Below, piece by piece: positions 19,972 to 30,607 of a DNA stretch of 64,000 nt. The stretch comes from Symbiodinium natans (Eukaryota > Sar > Dinophyceae > Suessiales > Symbiodiniaceae). The notes under the pieces are model-generated. The model worked only from the letters and a program-made list of their open reading frames with translations, was not told the origin of the DNA and searched no databases. The stretch lies in assembly GCA_905221605.1 (NCBI GenBank), contig CAJNDS010002210.1:1-64000 (forward strand). Reading direction: 5' to 3'. Numbering within the stretch: the stretch's first letter is position 1; each line of letters opens with the position of its first letter. The translations under genes were made by a program, and so were the position numbers.

Positions 19972-21468
19972 CTAAGCTGTCGAGCATCGGCAATCCCACA
20001 ACATGTCGTCCGGTATGATGTCGCGCGCATTGACATCCGCGTTGCTGGCTATCAACATTTCGGCTATCTCAACGGCCTTGCGATTGGGCCGCGCGTTCAT
20101 GGTAAGAGCGTGCAGCGGACTCGACTCTCGAGCTGCAGCAGGGTTGCAGCGGCATGCGAGAAGCAGTTGAACTGTATCTGGCCCACCAAACATGGCTGCA
20201 CCGCTCAGCGCGGAATCGGACATCTCCGCTCGGCACTCCAGCAGGACTCTCACGTGTTCGGGCGAGCGGCACATGAACAGGGCGTAGAGTCCAGTTCTGG
20301 CTGTGGCGTTGATGTCTGCACGGAGTTGAACAAGAGTGGCAAGAACGGAGGGCTCCTGCTTCGATTTTGTTGCAGCCATGAGAACTGTTTGGGTGTCGTA
20401 ATATCCCAAGTCGCTTAAGCCACTCAGGGTGTGGCCGACATCTGCCCCACCTTTCGCCAGAATCCGCAACATGTTCTCGTCGCCCGACAAGGCTGCGCAC
20501 ATCACCGCAGTCATGCCTGAGTCTCGCGAGGGCACTGGGTGCACAGCATCCGCCAGGCTTTCAAAGCGAAAGTCTTGCAGAAAGTCCTCCAGGCTCCGGC
20601 TCCGCGGCTTCTGGCAAAAAAGCTTGGGGCGAAGGGCAGCGTAGAAGCGGAAGTGGTTTAGTGGACCATTTGCCTGCAAGTGCCGGATCTTGCTTTCCAC
20701 TGCCATCTCGCCAAGCCGAACCACAACCAAACGATCGGCTTCCACTGTGAAGTCCCCCTCCACGATGGTGTTGTTTTGCCACTCGAGTGGGGACATAAAC
20801 TCGGCTTCCGTGGCAGAGTAGACGACAATGATACTGGTGTCCACTTTGTTGGAAAGTAGCCTGCACCAGAGCTCAGCCCTGCACCAGCCCCTTGAAAGCC
20901 AGCTCGCATGGTTCACCGGCTGAGCAGTGTCGTTGTGTGTCAGCTCTGGCACCAGCGCAACGAAGACGTTCGAAAGCTCCACATATGCCGGGATGCTCTG
21001 AACCGCTAAGGCTGCGTCGCTCTTGGTGCTCTCCTCATTCACGCCATCCTTCCGCGCCGTAATCTGGGGGATGGCAAAATAGTCAAAAAATATGTAGCCT
21101 TCGGAAATGTGCTGGCGCATCTTGGGGGACAGGCCCTTCTCATCCGTCCAGGTTAAGAGGTCTTCGTGCACGTGCAAAGACCCGTTGATCATGTTTACCA
21201 GGGCCTCCTGAAGGACTTTCACTTGCTGCCCCTGTGTGTCTGGATGGCTGACGCTCAGCCACTGATGTGAAACAAAAATCAGGAACATCCCCGGATACCA
21301 TTCGTGCAGCAAGCCCTTCTCTTGCAGCATGTGGTGGGCTAAGGGCGGACCGGTCATCTCCAAGAAGTCTGAGACTTTGACAGCCCAAAGGGGAAAACGG
21401 CACTCGTGCACGGTCGCCTGCATGCCGCATGTCAGCTGATCCGTCGGAGTGCAGAGAGAAGCTCCCAT
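19972..21468 (-). CDS. Ankyrin-repeat protein with an N-terminal SHQW-type domain
   Basis: A single open frame of 498 residues from ATG at 21468 (MGASLCTPTDQLTCGMQ). Residues ~60-260 form a conserved-looking domain with FLIFVSHQWLSVSHPD, FFDYFAIPQ and RGWCRAELWCRLL. This S-H-x-W / D-x-x-x-x-P-Q / R-x-W-C-x-x-E arrangement recurs in protist ankyrin proteins and recalls HET- or TIR-like signalling domains. That comparison is inference. Residues ~310-485 hold about five ankyrin repeats (SGMTAVMCAALSGDENMLRI; ATLVQLRADINATA; EHVRVLLECRAEM; DTVQLLLACRCNPAAA; EIAEMLIASNADVNAR). The frame ends right after a canonical DVNAR turn with 15 more residues. The true protein may therefore continue in a further exon through an unusual donor. 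Probably a soluble protein-binding or signalling scaffold. Confidence 0.75.
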   Translation of the reverse strand: MGASLCTPTDQLTCGMQATVHECRFPLWAVKVSDFLEMTGPPLAHHMLQEKGLLHEWYPGMFLIFVSHQWLSVSHPDTQGQQVKVLQEALVNMINGSLHVHEDLLTWTDEKGLSPKMRQHISEGYIFFDYFAIPQITARKDGVNEESTKSDAALAVQSIPAYVELSNVFVALVPELTHNDTAQPVNHASWLSRGWCRAELWCRLLSNKVDTSIIVVYSATEAEFMSPLEWQNNTIVEGDFTVEADRLVVVRLGEMAVESKIRHLQANGPLNHFRFYAALRPKLFCQKPRSRSLEDFLQDFRFESLADAVHPVPSRDSGMTAVMCAALSGDENMLRILAKGGADVGHTLSGLSDLGYYDTQTVLMAATKSKQEPSVLATLVQLRADINATARTGLYALFMCRSPEHVRVLLECRAEMSDSALSGAAMFGGPDTVQLLLACRCNPAAARESSPLHALTMNARPNRKAVEIAEMLIASNADVNARDIIPDDMLWDCRCSTA

Positions 21469-21783
21469 TGCGTGTTGCTGGCCGAATTACAGCGTTCGCA
21501 AACTTAGAGAATCTTGCTGTGACAAACACTGGCTATCAGCACCGGGAGTGCATGCCTGAACTGAGGGACTTAAGGCTTTGGAGCTTGAGGGTGAATATAG
21601 AGAGTTTCGCGACTGAGCCAGGAGATCACAAGGTACCTTGCACCAAAAAGGTTTCAGGCAGGGTTTCTGGTCTGCATGTTAAGTTCAATGGATTGCAGAC
21701 TCCCGGGCTACTGCTCCGCTTTGAGTCTGCATGTCCTGGATATGGCAAACTGCTCGCACTGATGACAACCAAAGAAACACTAC

Positions 21784-21837
21784 CAAACCCTAAACCCCAA
21801 ACCCTAAACCCTAAACCCCTAACCCTAAACCCTAAAA
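21784..21837. repeat. Interstitial telomere repeat, CCCTAAA orientation
   Basis: About seven aaaccct units with small variants, upstream of the ankyrin gene start. Confidence 0.9.
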
Positions 21838-22396
21838 GCCCAACAGCTTGACTCATGGAGCTGCGGATGGGCTCTTGGGGACGCAAGCTTCGGGAGAGGA
21901 TGCAGGACTTGCAGCATTCGAGTGTTAGGTCCAAGCAGCGGCCTTCAGGTAAGGTGCTGGAAAATGCCAAGGTTGGGCTTTCAAAGCTACGTGCTGCATT
22001 CATGGCTGAGAGCGCCCTCAACACAAACTTGGGGCTTCGATAGGACCTCAATGCCCAGAACCTGGTTCAAACCCCCTGGCGCCGACGTTCTTCGACAGCA
22101 TGCACTTGCGTGCAGCACTTGCTTAACAGCTGACATGCAGGATAAGGCAGATCCGTAAGCATCCACCGGCGATGGGGCGGCGCTCGCAATATCTCGCAAC
22201 TCATGCAACTCTGAAGCTGCACAGTGTGAGAAGGGGACACGAGGTCGTACAGAATGGTACACCCACATCCGCATACTGTGTCCTGGTCGATCTGGAAGGC
22301 GTGTTATCTCAGGTTGGTTCAGATGCAGTCTCGGCAGCTGTCATTGTCGCACACGGCCGTGCGGGAGAAGAGCTGGAGTCCGGGTGCGTGGATTTG

Positions 22397-23945
22397 TCAG
22401 CTGCGGTCTGAAGAAGACTCGCCGCTACTGCATAGCTCAATGTTGGCTTCCAGCTGGTGCTTGAAAGCACTAAGGATACTCAGCAAGGATGCATAGCCTT
22501 CGATGACAGTAAGTTGAAGGTCTGCAGCTACTCTCAGGCTCTTTCTCAAGGATTCCAATATTGAGATGAGAGCTACCACCTGTGCCACTTGGGCATTGCC
22601 AAGTATTGCCTGGCGCCCCACGATCATCATCAACGCAAACTTCGCAACAAGGCTCATCTCGCTGGCTGTTAATGCAGAAATCACTTGAGTGAACTTGAAA
22701 TGGTTGCCTCGCCTGCGATACACCTCTGCGGCTTCCCCGTAAATCTTCGGTCCCAGATTCGGGTCGCATCTTTGACCAGTGGTTGGAATCTTCTCAATTT
22801 GGAGGCAAGCTATCGAGGTAGCTGTGTGCCTCCAGTCACGCTTGCGAATTGCAAGGTCTAGAAGATTTGGGCGCCGCATCACAATGTTCACAACAGTTGA
22901 TGCATACAAAATGGCAAAAGTAGACAGGCAGATAACCATGGTCTGGGGGTCGTTGCAAGTCTGCTTTATAGTAACCGCCAACAAAGCAAGAGAGCTCGCG
23001 CAAAGCTGAATGAGTTCGAAAAGGGCTGTCCAGCATTTGACTGTGTTGGGAACATCGACATTCAGAATGGTAGCGCAGCGGCCGATGGGCCACGTTGGCT
23101 GCTCCGCTTCTTCCACTGAAAGAAAGACATGTTGCAGGCGCTGTCTCAGCTCCTGCCGAATACCAGATCCTGGTACAACTGTCCAGTACATGAAGTTAGC
23201 CCTGTCGTCAGCCATGTATATGAGCATGTATACCAGTGCCCACACCTGGACTGACCATGTCGTATCCTGACTCCCGGCTGCATCATTGAGGCCAGAGATA
23301 AAGAGCGAGAGCACTTCCGCTGCAGCTGCTGGGCACAGGCCTCGGAAGGCCTTCAAGCAAGCAGCTCTGACGGAGTTGCTGCGGTTCTTGGACCAGAGAA
23401 AGCTCCAAAGACGACCCACGCTACACCTGTCGGGGCTTGGGCCGAACAGGAATTAACAGCAAAGAGCAAGCAAGAGCAGGATACAGCTTGTCGCTTAGGA
23501 GCGAAAAATCTCTCAAGATGCTGAGGCACGCAATGGAAGCATCGTCCGGTGATGGAAAGCTATCTCCCAACCACTCGGCGTTGGAGCTGAGAAAGGGAAC
23601 ATCCACGGTGGGACCCTCTTCTGCTAACCAAGGTCTGTTCGTATAGAGCGACCACCAATCCATGGCCATATGCCTTTCTGTCAGCAATCCCCCCTCCACA
23701 AATGTCTTGATGTCGTCCGCAGAAGCTTCTGAGCACACCTCGTCCATGACAAAGGCACTCGAAGATGCCCTTTCCAAGCCAGCAGACCTGCGGCTTGCAC
23801 CTGTGTTCCTGCAAGCCCAAGACATGAGAAAACACATCAGCGACACCAGCAGCACAGATCCGAGTTCAACCCACATCACTGACCAGTCACGTGAGATATG
23901 TGCTTCCTGCGAAGCTGCTGAAGCTTCAGTATGGTTGGCGGACAT
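22397..23945 (-). CDS. Membrane protein with armadillo-like segments; frame break at about 23420
   Basis: The first part (ATG at 23945, MSANHTEASAASQEAH) runs to about 23421 and has one membrane helix (WVELGSVLLVSLMCFLMSWA, residues ~28-48). The second part (23419-22397) is open for 340 codons in another frame and begins near WSFLWSKNRSNSVRAACLKA, a HEAT/armadillo-like helix pair. It carries two more hydrophobic helices (LFELIQLCASSLALLAVTIK; MVICLSTFAILYASTVVNIV). The two frames abut at PRQ|gtgtagcg. A canonical-looking donor is there, but no acceptor follows within a sensible distance before coding resumes. A sequencing error, a real frameshift or an unusual splice are all possible. No ATG opens the second part, which supports one gene. 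I recognise no family. It probably sits in a membrane. Confidence 0.5.
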
Positions 23946-24449
23946 CGCGGCGAAGAGCAATGAAGGACAAATGAGCTATGTAGTTAGGGGAACGGCTGGG
24001 CCAATGCTGCCAGGCGGCATGCTCTCTTCGAGAAGTCCCAAGTGCGTTGATGGGCGCATTTGTACTGATTGCACTTTATCAAGACACAAGCCTGAATGAT
24101 GTCAGCAGCACATCGGCGAATCATACTTGCAGAAGCGCACACTCTAGGCCCAATACAACTTAGGCGCTTTCAGGCCGAAAGTGACTAGTGGAGATGGACG
24201 CCTCCTGCTTCGGGGAGCTAATGAAGCAAGCTTTGCATGTGGCCGCGCGATCCAGCATTTGTTTTCCATCTCAAGCGTCCGGAGCACAAAGGCTGCTACG
24301 CCAAGCGATTGCGGATCAACCTGGAGAGGTTGCCCACCGCTGGCGCCCCACAGAAGTACACCCACGGAATCCTGAGCTGCGGGGAGAGGCAATGCCTCTC
24401 TGCCACGAACGGAATGCGGGGGTGTATGTGATTTCAGGTTGATACTCTT

Positions 24450-26629
24450 GGTCCAGCTGTCAAGAACTCAAGACGGAGTTCCAACGTTTGCCTGCAAATG
24501 CTCTGCAGGGCACGAAAGCATTTCGAACTCAACCTGCAAGTCTTCTTGCAGGCCAACTGCCAGCTGTCCACCCCCCAGAAATCAGCCTGGCGCTGATCAG
24601 TAACATCACAAAGAACCATCAGCGCATAAGCAGGAAACTTCTGGGCTCGGTCCTTCGAATAAGCATAGAGGTCCCACCAAGGCGCGTTGATCAGGAAGAC
24701 CTGACACATTGAACAGGTCACTGCCATTCTGCCGGCATCGGTACCAAAACAGTGACTCACCTCAACCAAGGAAGGCCCTCTCATCACGCACGAGTGCAAG
24801 CACTGCTGAGGCCAGACGCGCAACTTGCTTAGGCCTTCAAGTACGATCTTAGGATGCGCCTACACAAAGAGCCCGCTGCCCAGCCTCAATCAGCGTTCCA
24901 CCAACGGCTGTCATGACCTGGTTCCCCCCTTACCTTAAGAGCTTGCTAACTTGACTATGGAAATTGCATGCCACAAGACTTCAGGCGTCGTCAAGTCGTG
25001 CCCAAACGATCGGAACAGGATTCAACATGGCTGGATCAACATTGCCAGAAGCTTCGGGCCAGTAGCTTCAATGGCCCCCGGGACGATTCCCAAGCCTAAA
25101 GCACTGAAGGGTGCAACCGCTGTGCCGCAGGCAGACACGACCAGGCCAGTGGTCGTCCCCTGACCAGGGCTCCAAGAATGCAGAAGACAGAGCTTACTCC
25201 CAGGTCTTAATACGCTGGCACATGTTAGGGTGCCAGAATCTGCTCGGGCTGCTATCGTGAGGCATACAGTGCCAAATCGCCAATGAGGACTCTTTACGGG
25301 GTTCAAACAGCTCACGCGGAACCGATCCACACGACCTGAGCGGGGTCAAGGGCGGTTGTTCATTCATCTCAAGTTGCCATTACTTGCGGGGCTCGTGTGA
25401 ATCGCATCCCCTGATCTGAATTCCTCGCCCAGACACATCGAAGACGCGCCAAGCGGAAATCGCCCACAAAGCCAGCACGCACGAGATTAGACCTGGTCCA
25501 GTGAGCTGCTGCCGGAAACAATGCTCGCAATGGCAGCACATGGTAGCTGCCACGTTTAGCCTGTGGCGTTGGACCGTCTTTCCTGCGGCCCAACATCCCC
25601 TTCCGCCCCCCGCACCTAAACAGATAGGAGACCTCTCCTGAAGATCTTCTCACCCCGGAAAACTTGACTTTGTCGAAGACTCTTCGAACCATACTCGTTC
25701 CGATTTAATCCGGAAACCTGACTGCAAGGGGGGGCGGGGAGCTCACCACTACAAAAATTCGATCTGCCTCAAGGACGACAGGCCTGCCTGTGCCAAGGTC
25801 GTTGGATGACATGAAGCCACTTGCCCAATAGTTTGCGGCCTGGCGCAGAGCGCACCAGCACAAGACATGAACGACCCGACCTATCGAACAGGAACAACAG
25901 CAACTTGGCTGGAACATTTAGGCTCTGACAAAGCACATCACGGCAGCCAAGGTCTGCAACAATGACCTGGATGTCCCTCCCCCATGTCTCTCGGCTACTC
26001 GATCGTTACGACGTTGGAGCGTTAACGCAAGAGGCCATAGGACAAAGCTGGAATTGGCACTCCAGGCCGAAGACCTGCAGAATTGCGCGGACAACTCCCC
26101 TCGGTTTCGAGACCAGAAAGCGGCAAGGAATTCATCTCGGCCCTTGTGTTCAGGGCTCTTCGCACAACCAGGCCACAAACCCAACACAACACAAAACCAA
26201 AGGGCCTTTTGCAAACTGAGTTTGGGGGCTTATGCGACTTGCGGGCTTTTTGGATCTTGTTGGGTTTGGTCCGGACGTCTTGGCTTCGCTCAGGACTGCA
26301 CGGGGACCGCTGTTCTGCCTTCACTGCCAGGGCGTTGTCAATCCTCAGAGATGTCAGCATGAAGGGGATCCCGATGTCGGTGATGCCCAAGGGAACGAAA
26401 CCAACCGCGGAAAAAAACCCAAAATGAACCGACCTCCATCTGGCTCCGCCAATGATCATATAGATGGGGTATGTCTGATACCCCAAACAATATAGGAAGA
26501 ATAAGTACCTAAAATATAGACACCCCAAGGGCCCACAAATTAGATCACCCCCCCGCCAGCCGTCTCAGGCAGGGACAGCCAGTAGAGGCTGCTAATGAGG
26601 AGGCCCGCGAAGGCGAACAGTGGAGGAAC
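24450..26629 (-). CDS. Candidate intron-rich gene, only separate exons visible
   Basis: Several minus-strand pieces have protein-like sequence bounded by AG|G acceptors and plausible donors. They are 26629-~26557 (VPPLFAFAGLLISSLYWLSL then PETA); ~26440-26345 (VGFVPLGITDIGIPFMLTSL); ~26155-26075 (SPEHKGRDEFLAAFWSRNRG, donor ctgcag|gtctt); 25880-25747 (RVVHVLCWCALRQAANYWAS, donor gtg|gtgagc); 25717-25654 (VSGLNRNEYGSKSLRQSQVF, donor cggg|gtgag); 25159-~25030 (GTTTGLVVSACGTAVAPFSA); and 24700-~24480 (VFLINAPWWDLYAYSKDRAQ). The 25880-25747 and 25717-25654 exons join in phase across a 29-nt gap, which is very short for an intron. The hydrophobic pieces suggest a membrane protein. I recognise no family, and the set may belong to more than one gene. 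Confidence 0.3.
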
Positions 26630-26697
26630 CTTCTTGCACTACAACATGCTGTAACCCAGCGCAATTTCGACCACAGTCACAACTAATGTTATAAGTT

Positions 26698-26781
26698 ATC
26701 GAGGGTAGTAAGTAGTAGTAGGTAGTAGTATAGGTAGTGGTAGTGGTAGTGGTAGTGGTAGTGGTAGTGGTAGTGGTAGTG

Positions 26782-26854
<73 letters not shown>

Positions 26855-26855
26855 C

Positions 26856-26916
<61 letters not shown>

Positions 26917-26939
26917 CAGCAGCAGCAATAGTAGTAGTA
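26698..26939. repeat. TAG/TGG trinucleotide microsatellite
   Basis: tagtgg units change to tag units over about 240 bp, with a few agc interruptions at the end. The long poly-Tyr, poly-Thr and poly-Leu frames across it are artefacts. Confidence 0.95.
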
Positions 26940-27121
26940 GCACGCGCTGGGCGCGTACGCGACGGTGTGTTGGTTGCGCAGGACAGTGACGAAAACCATG
27001 CGTTTCAGTGTTTTCAGCTTGTGGAAGGTGCTTGGCAGAGTTTCCTTTATCTTGTCTTTTTGAGCTGGAAGACACTGAGCGGATTTGAGTGCTGAGATCC
27101 AGTGGACATGGATGCTCGGCA

Positions 27122-27480
27122 ACACGGACGTTATCATCGTGCGGACATGAATGCGCTGGAAACACGGACGTTTTCATCGTGCGGACATGAATGCTCTGGT
27201 GACACGGAAGTTATCATCGTGCGGTGGCCACTCGCACGCACGCAACGAAGCCACGAAGTGTCGTAAAAACCGGTGTTTTTGCATGGAAGTTCTCATCGTG
27301 CGGACATGGATGCTCTGGCCATGCGCACGCAGCGGTCACACGAACGTTATCATCGTGCGGCTCTGGCAACACGGACGTTATCATCGTGCGGACATGAATG
27401 CTCTGGTAACACGGACGTTATCATCGTGCGCACATGGATGCTCTGGTAACATGGACATTATCGTCGTGCGGACATGGGTG
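27122..27480. repeat. 40-bp minisatellite
   Basis: Units of the form cacggacgttatcatcgtgc then ggacatgaatgctctggtaa start at 27122, 27162, 27202, about 27282 and at least three more times to 27480. Insertions carry cgcacgcaacgaa(g/a)ccacga. Confidence 0.9.
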
Positions 27481-27640
27481 CTCTGGCCATTCGCACGCAA
27501 CGAAACCACGAAGTGTCGCAAAATACCAATGTTTTAGTTTAGCATCCCCAAACCCAAACTCGCAAGGTGTACATGCGCGAAACCTAGGTGTTAACAGTAG
27601 AAAGGCTGGAAAAGTGCACCGTCGCAAACATGACCGTAGC

Positions 27641-27641
27641 T

Positions 27642-27711
<70 letters not shown>

Positions 27712-27758
27712 TGTAGTAGTAGTTGTAGTAGTAGTAGTAGCAGTAGCAGTAGTAGTAG
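27641..27758. repeat. TAG trinucleotide microsatellite
   Basis: Nearly perfect tag repeats of about 118 bp with ttg and cag variants at the end. Confidence 0.95.
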
Positions 27759-28532
27759 GCGCACATGCTGAGATGATGATGTGCTTTCGTGCATCACTAT
27801 GCTTGAAAGCGCTATCAGAGTGTGACTTCAGCAACAGGTGTATACAGAATTTGGGGGCGTCGATTTTGCATTTTCGCATTGCTGCGCGGCTGCTTGAAAA
27901 ATATCATGCAAGGCCAAAAACCCTCAACTCAGAACCCGCGGCCCCAAACCTCATCCCAAAGAATGACCAGGGAAGGGCAAAAACTCCCCAAAAATAATCA
28001 TGAACCGTCGAAGCAAGCCAATTTTCATCATAAATTATTCACGCAAGGCCCTCATAGGAAATGCCCTCCCCGTTCAACAAAACTCCGGCAAGCCCAAAAG
28101 CCCTCAATTCAGAACCCTAAACCACAAATCTCATTCCAAAAAAAAACATGCAAGTCCCAAAGCCCTCCTCAACTCAGAACCCTAAACCACAAACCCGCCC
28201 CCCACCCCACCCCGGCCCTCCCAACCGCCCCCCCAAACCCCCCCACCCCCAAACCCCAACCCCTCCAACCCCCCAACCAAGCCAAGCCAGGCCGATTTTC
28301 ATCACAATTAGTTCACGCAAGGCCCTCACAGGAAATGCAAGGCCCTCGTAGGCAATGCGAGGCCGTGACAAGAGGCAGGACCGTGACAGGAGATGCGAGC
28401 TGAAGAAGTCCGAGTAGGTCAAGTCATCTTCAAATCTCCACGCAAGTTGAGTCATCTTCAAAATTTGATGGAAGTCGAATAGTTTGGAAAAACTCCAGTG
28501 TCGGAAATCTGGATATATGCCAGAAAAAAATC

Positions 28533-28574
<42 letters not shown>

Positions 28575-28578
28575 CAGC

Positions 28579-28616
<38 letters not shown>

Positions 28617-28687
28617 GAGTAGGAGTAGGAGTAGGAGTAGGAGTAGGAGTAGGAGTAAGAGCAGGAGGAGCAGGAGTAGTAGTGGTA
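28533..28687. repeat. TAG/GGAGTA microsatellite
   Basis: tag units are followed by about six ggagta units. This is the third tag tract within 2 kb. Confidence 0.95.
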
Positions 28688-28689
28688 CA

Positions 28690-30360
28690 TAAGTAGCATC
28701 ATTTGTTACAGCGGCTTGAACGTCTGAGAGGTTGACCCAGATGGCAGTGGAGAAGAGCTTGTAGCTGCCCAACATGACTGGAACCTGTGTCCGTGAAAAC
28801 TTATTGCTGCCAACACACGCGCATGACTTCCCGTGATTGGAGAGTGCACTCTGTCTATGGCACATGAGTCACATGACACCTCCAAACAGATCCTGGCCCG
28901 TGTCGATGACAACAACAGCAGGCTCAGCTGAGGGCTGGGGGTGGAAAGTGATAGGCTAAGACCTCGGTGTTGCACAGAGGGTCACTGCATGTCGTTGCCA
29001 TTACTGTGGGGCAGTCCTCGACTTGGAGGTTGAGCGCTAGCAACTTCTATGTCCGCAATCAGTAATCATGCGTGCACAGCAAGCGGGGGAGGGATGTTTT
29101 ATCACTTTTCGCTGTCTTGTGCAGTCTGCTGGATCTTGGTGAGACTGAAAAACGTTGTCTAGAACCGGCCTTGCCAGCCGTAGATCGTGTCCCCCAGGTT
29201 CCTTCGACTGCCAAGCAGCGGGCTACTGCTTTCTAAGGCGGCCTGTCTGGCTCGGCAGAAGGCATGCACTTAGACTGTGTCAGACAACATGTCTGTCCAG
29301 GAACTAGTGCCCGACGTGCTCAGTGTGCAAACAGGTTTGTTAGTTCCAATCTCATAGGCCTCAGCTGTCCATTGCACAGAACTACGTGTGTCCATATGGT
29401 GCTAAAAGTGATCAACAGCATGCCCTGTACTGCAGCCATCGTCCGCATGAAAGCACGACCCTATGATTGTGACGAAAGCAACTGACGTTTGCAAATTTGC
29501 AAAGGTGCGAATAAGGTCCATGAAAGCCACAGTTTGGACGTACCACGCAAGGCCGAAGCTGCGCGATTTGTTTAAAGAGGCAACGTGTCTGCTTGCCGAC
29601 GATGGGGCATTGCTGATGAGGTCGGGGACGGGGAACTGCCGACCCCATTTTCAGAATCCGATCCATCTGCCTCCTCAGCTTATCACTTTGAGGGAAAATC
29701 ATCCGACAATCAGAGGCCCGTTCTCAATTGCAACTACTGCTCTTTGCTGGCCAAACGGATGTCTAGGACTGGTCGCCAAGCGCGTGAAACCCCACAAAAG
29801 AACAAGCCCACCACCTTTGTCAGCTTCTGCTGACACTGAAAAGGCACAGCCGCCACAAAACTGTTCGTGTCCAGGTACGAACCGATTCTACACACGGGAA
29901 AGTCATAATCATCTTAGCCATCATAAGATGCATAATTCATACTCTTTTGACACTCATACATACGCAGAAGTATAGTCACGTGAAATACGCATAAATATAA
30001 TCACATGAAGTAGGATTGGCAGATGTACCACAACAACTCCAGATCTCGGATCTTGGAGAACTGCCTTGCTGATGTCTTGCAGCGACAACCTGTGATCGCT
30101 CCCAGGCTGATCGCATCTATATCAGAATGTGGGAAAGTCATAGTTGCAAAAACCACTATTATTTCTTGCATGCTGGGGGATTTTGCCGCCCATTGCTGCA
30201 GGCGACGACAAAACATGACCGATGTCCCCAACCTTCGGAGAATCCTTGCAGCACGGTGCATCCAAGCTTCCAGGCTTTCCATCCGAGCCTCCCCCACCTC
30301 AGGCCGCGATGCACACAGCTGGCCAAAGAAACAGCTTCCACAAGTATGTGCCGTTTGTTG
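28690..30360. other. No convincing gene
   Basis: Open frames are short and overlap on both strands. A minus-strand frame at 30001-30297 (RRLGTSVMFCRRLQQWAAKS inside) has acceptable composition but no splice or domain support. No RNA gene or strong repeat was found. Confidence 0.4.
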
Positions 30361-30362
30361 TG

Positions 30363-30400
30363 GGCCTAAACCCTGAACCCTGAACCCTAATCCCTAAACC
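30363..30400. repeat. Interstitial telomere-like tract, CCCTAAA orientation
   Basis: Five units with ccctgaa and ccctaat variants. It pairs with 30550-30607. Confidence 0.85.
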
Positions 30401-30549
30401 AGGGAAGCCTAAATTTGCTACACCTACAACACGTGAAGACACCGCAAACTGCGTGCGCCAAGCAACAAGCACAGTCTTCGCGGAGGCCATCGGCGAGTAC
30501 ATCTTGATGCCCCGAAGTGGCCGCGCCTTACAGGATAGCAATGGCTAGG

Positions 30550-30607
30550 GCTTAGGGTTTAGGGTTTAGGGTTTAGGGTTTAGGGAAAACTTAGGGTTTA
30601 GGGTTTA
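30550..30607. repeat. Interstitial telomere repeat, TTTAGGG orientation
   Basis: Seven units with one gaaaact break. With 30363-30400 it encloses about 150 bp, G-rich strands pointing outwards. Confidence 0.95.

Noticed and set aside
26555..26630. Last helix of an MFS transporter (AGLLISSLYWLSLPETAG)
   Set aside because: The LPET-x-G ending is suggestive, but the following exon-like pieces would come after what should be the protein end and show no MFS signature. I keep it only as an unnamed exon.
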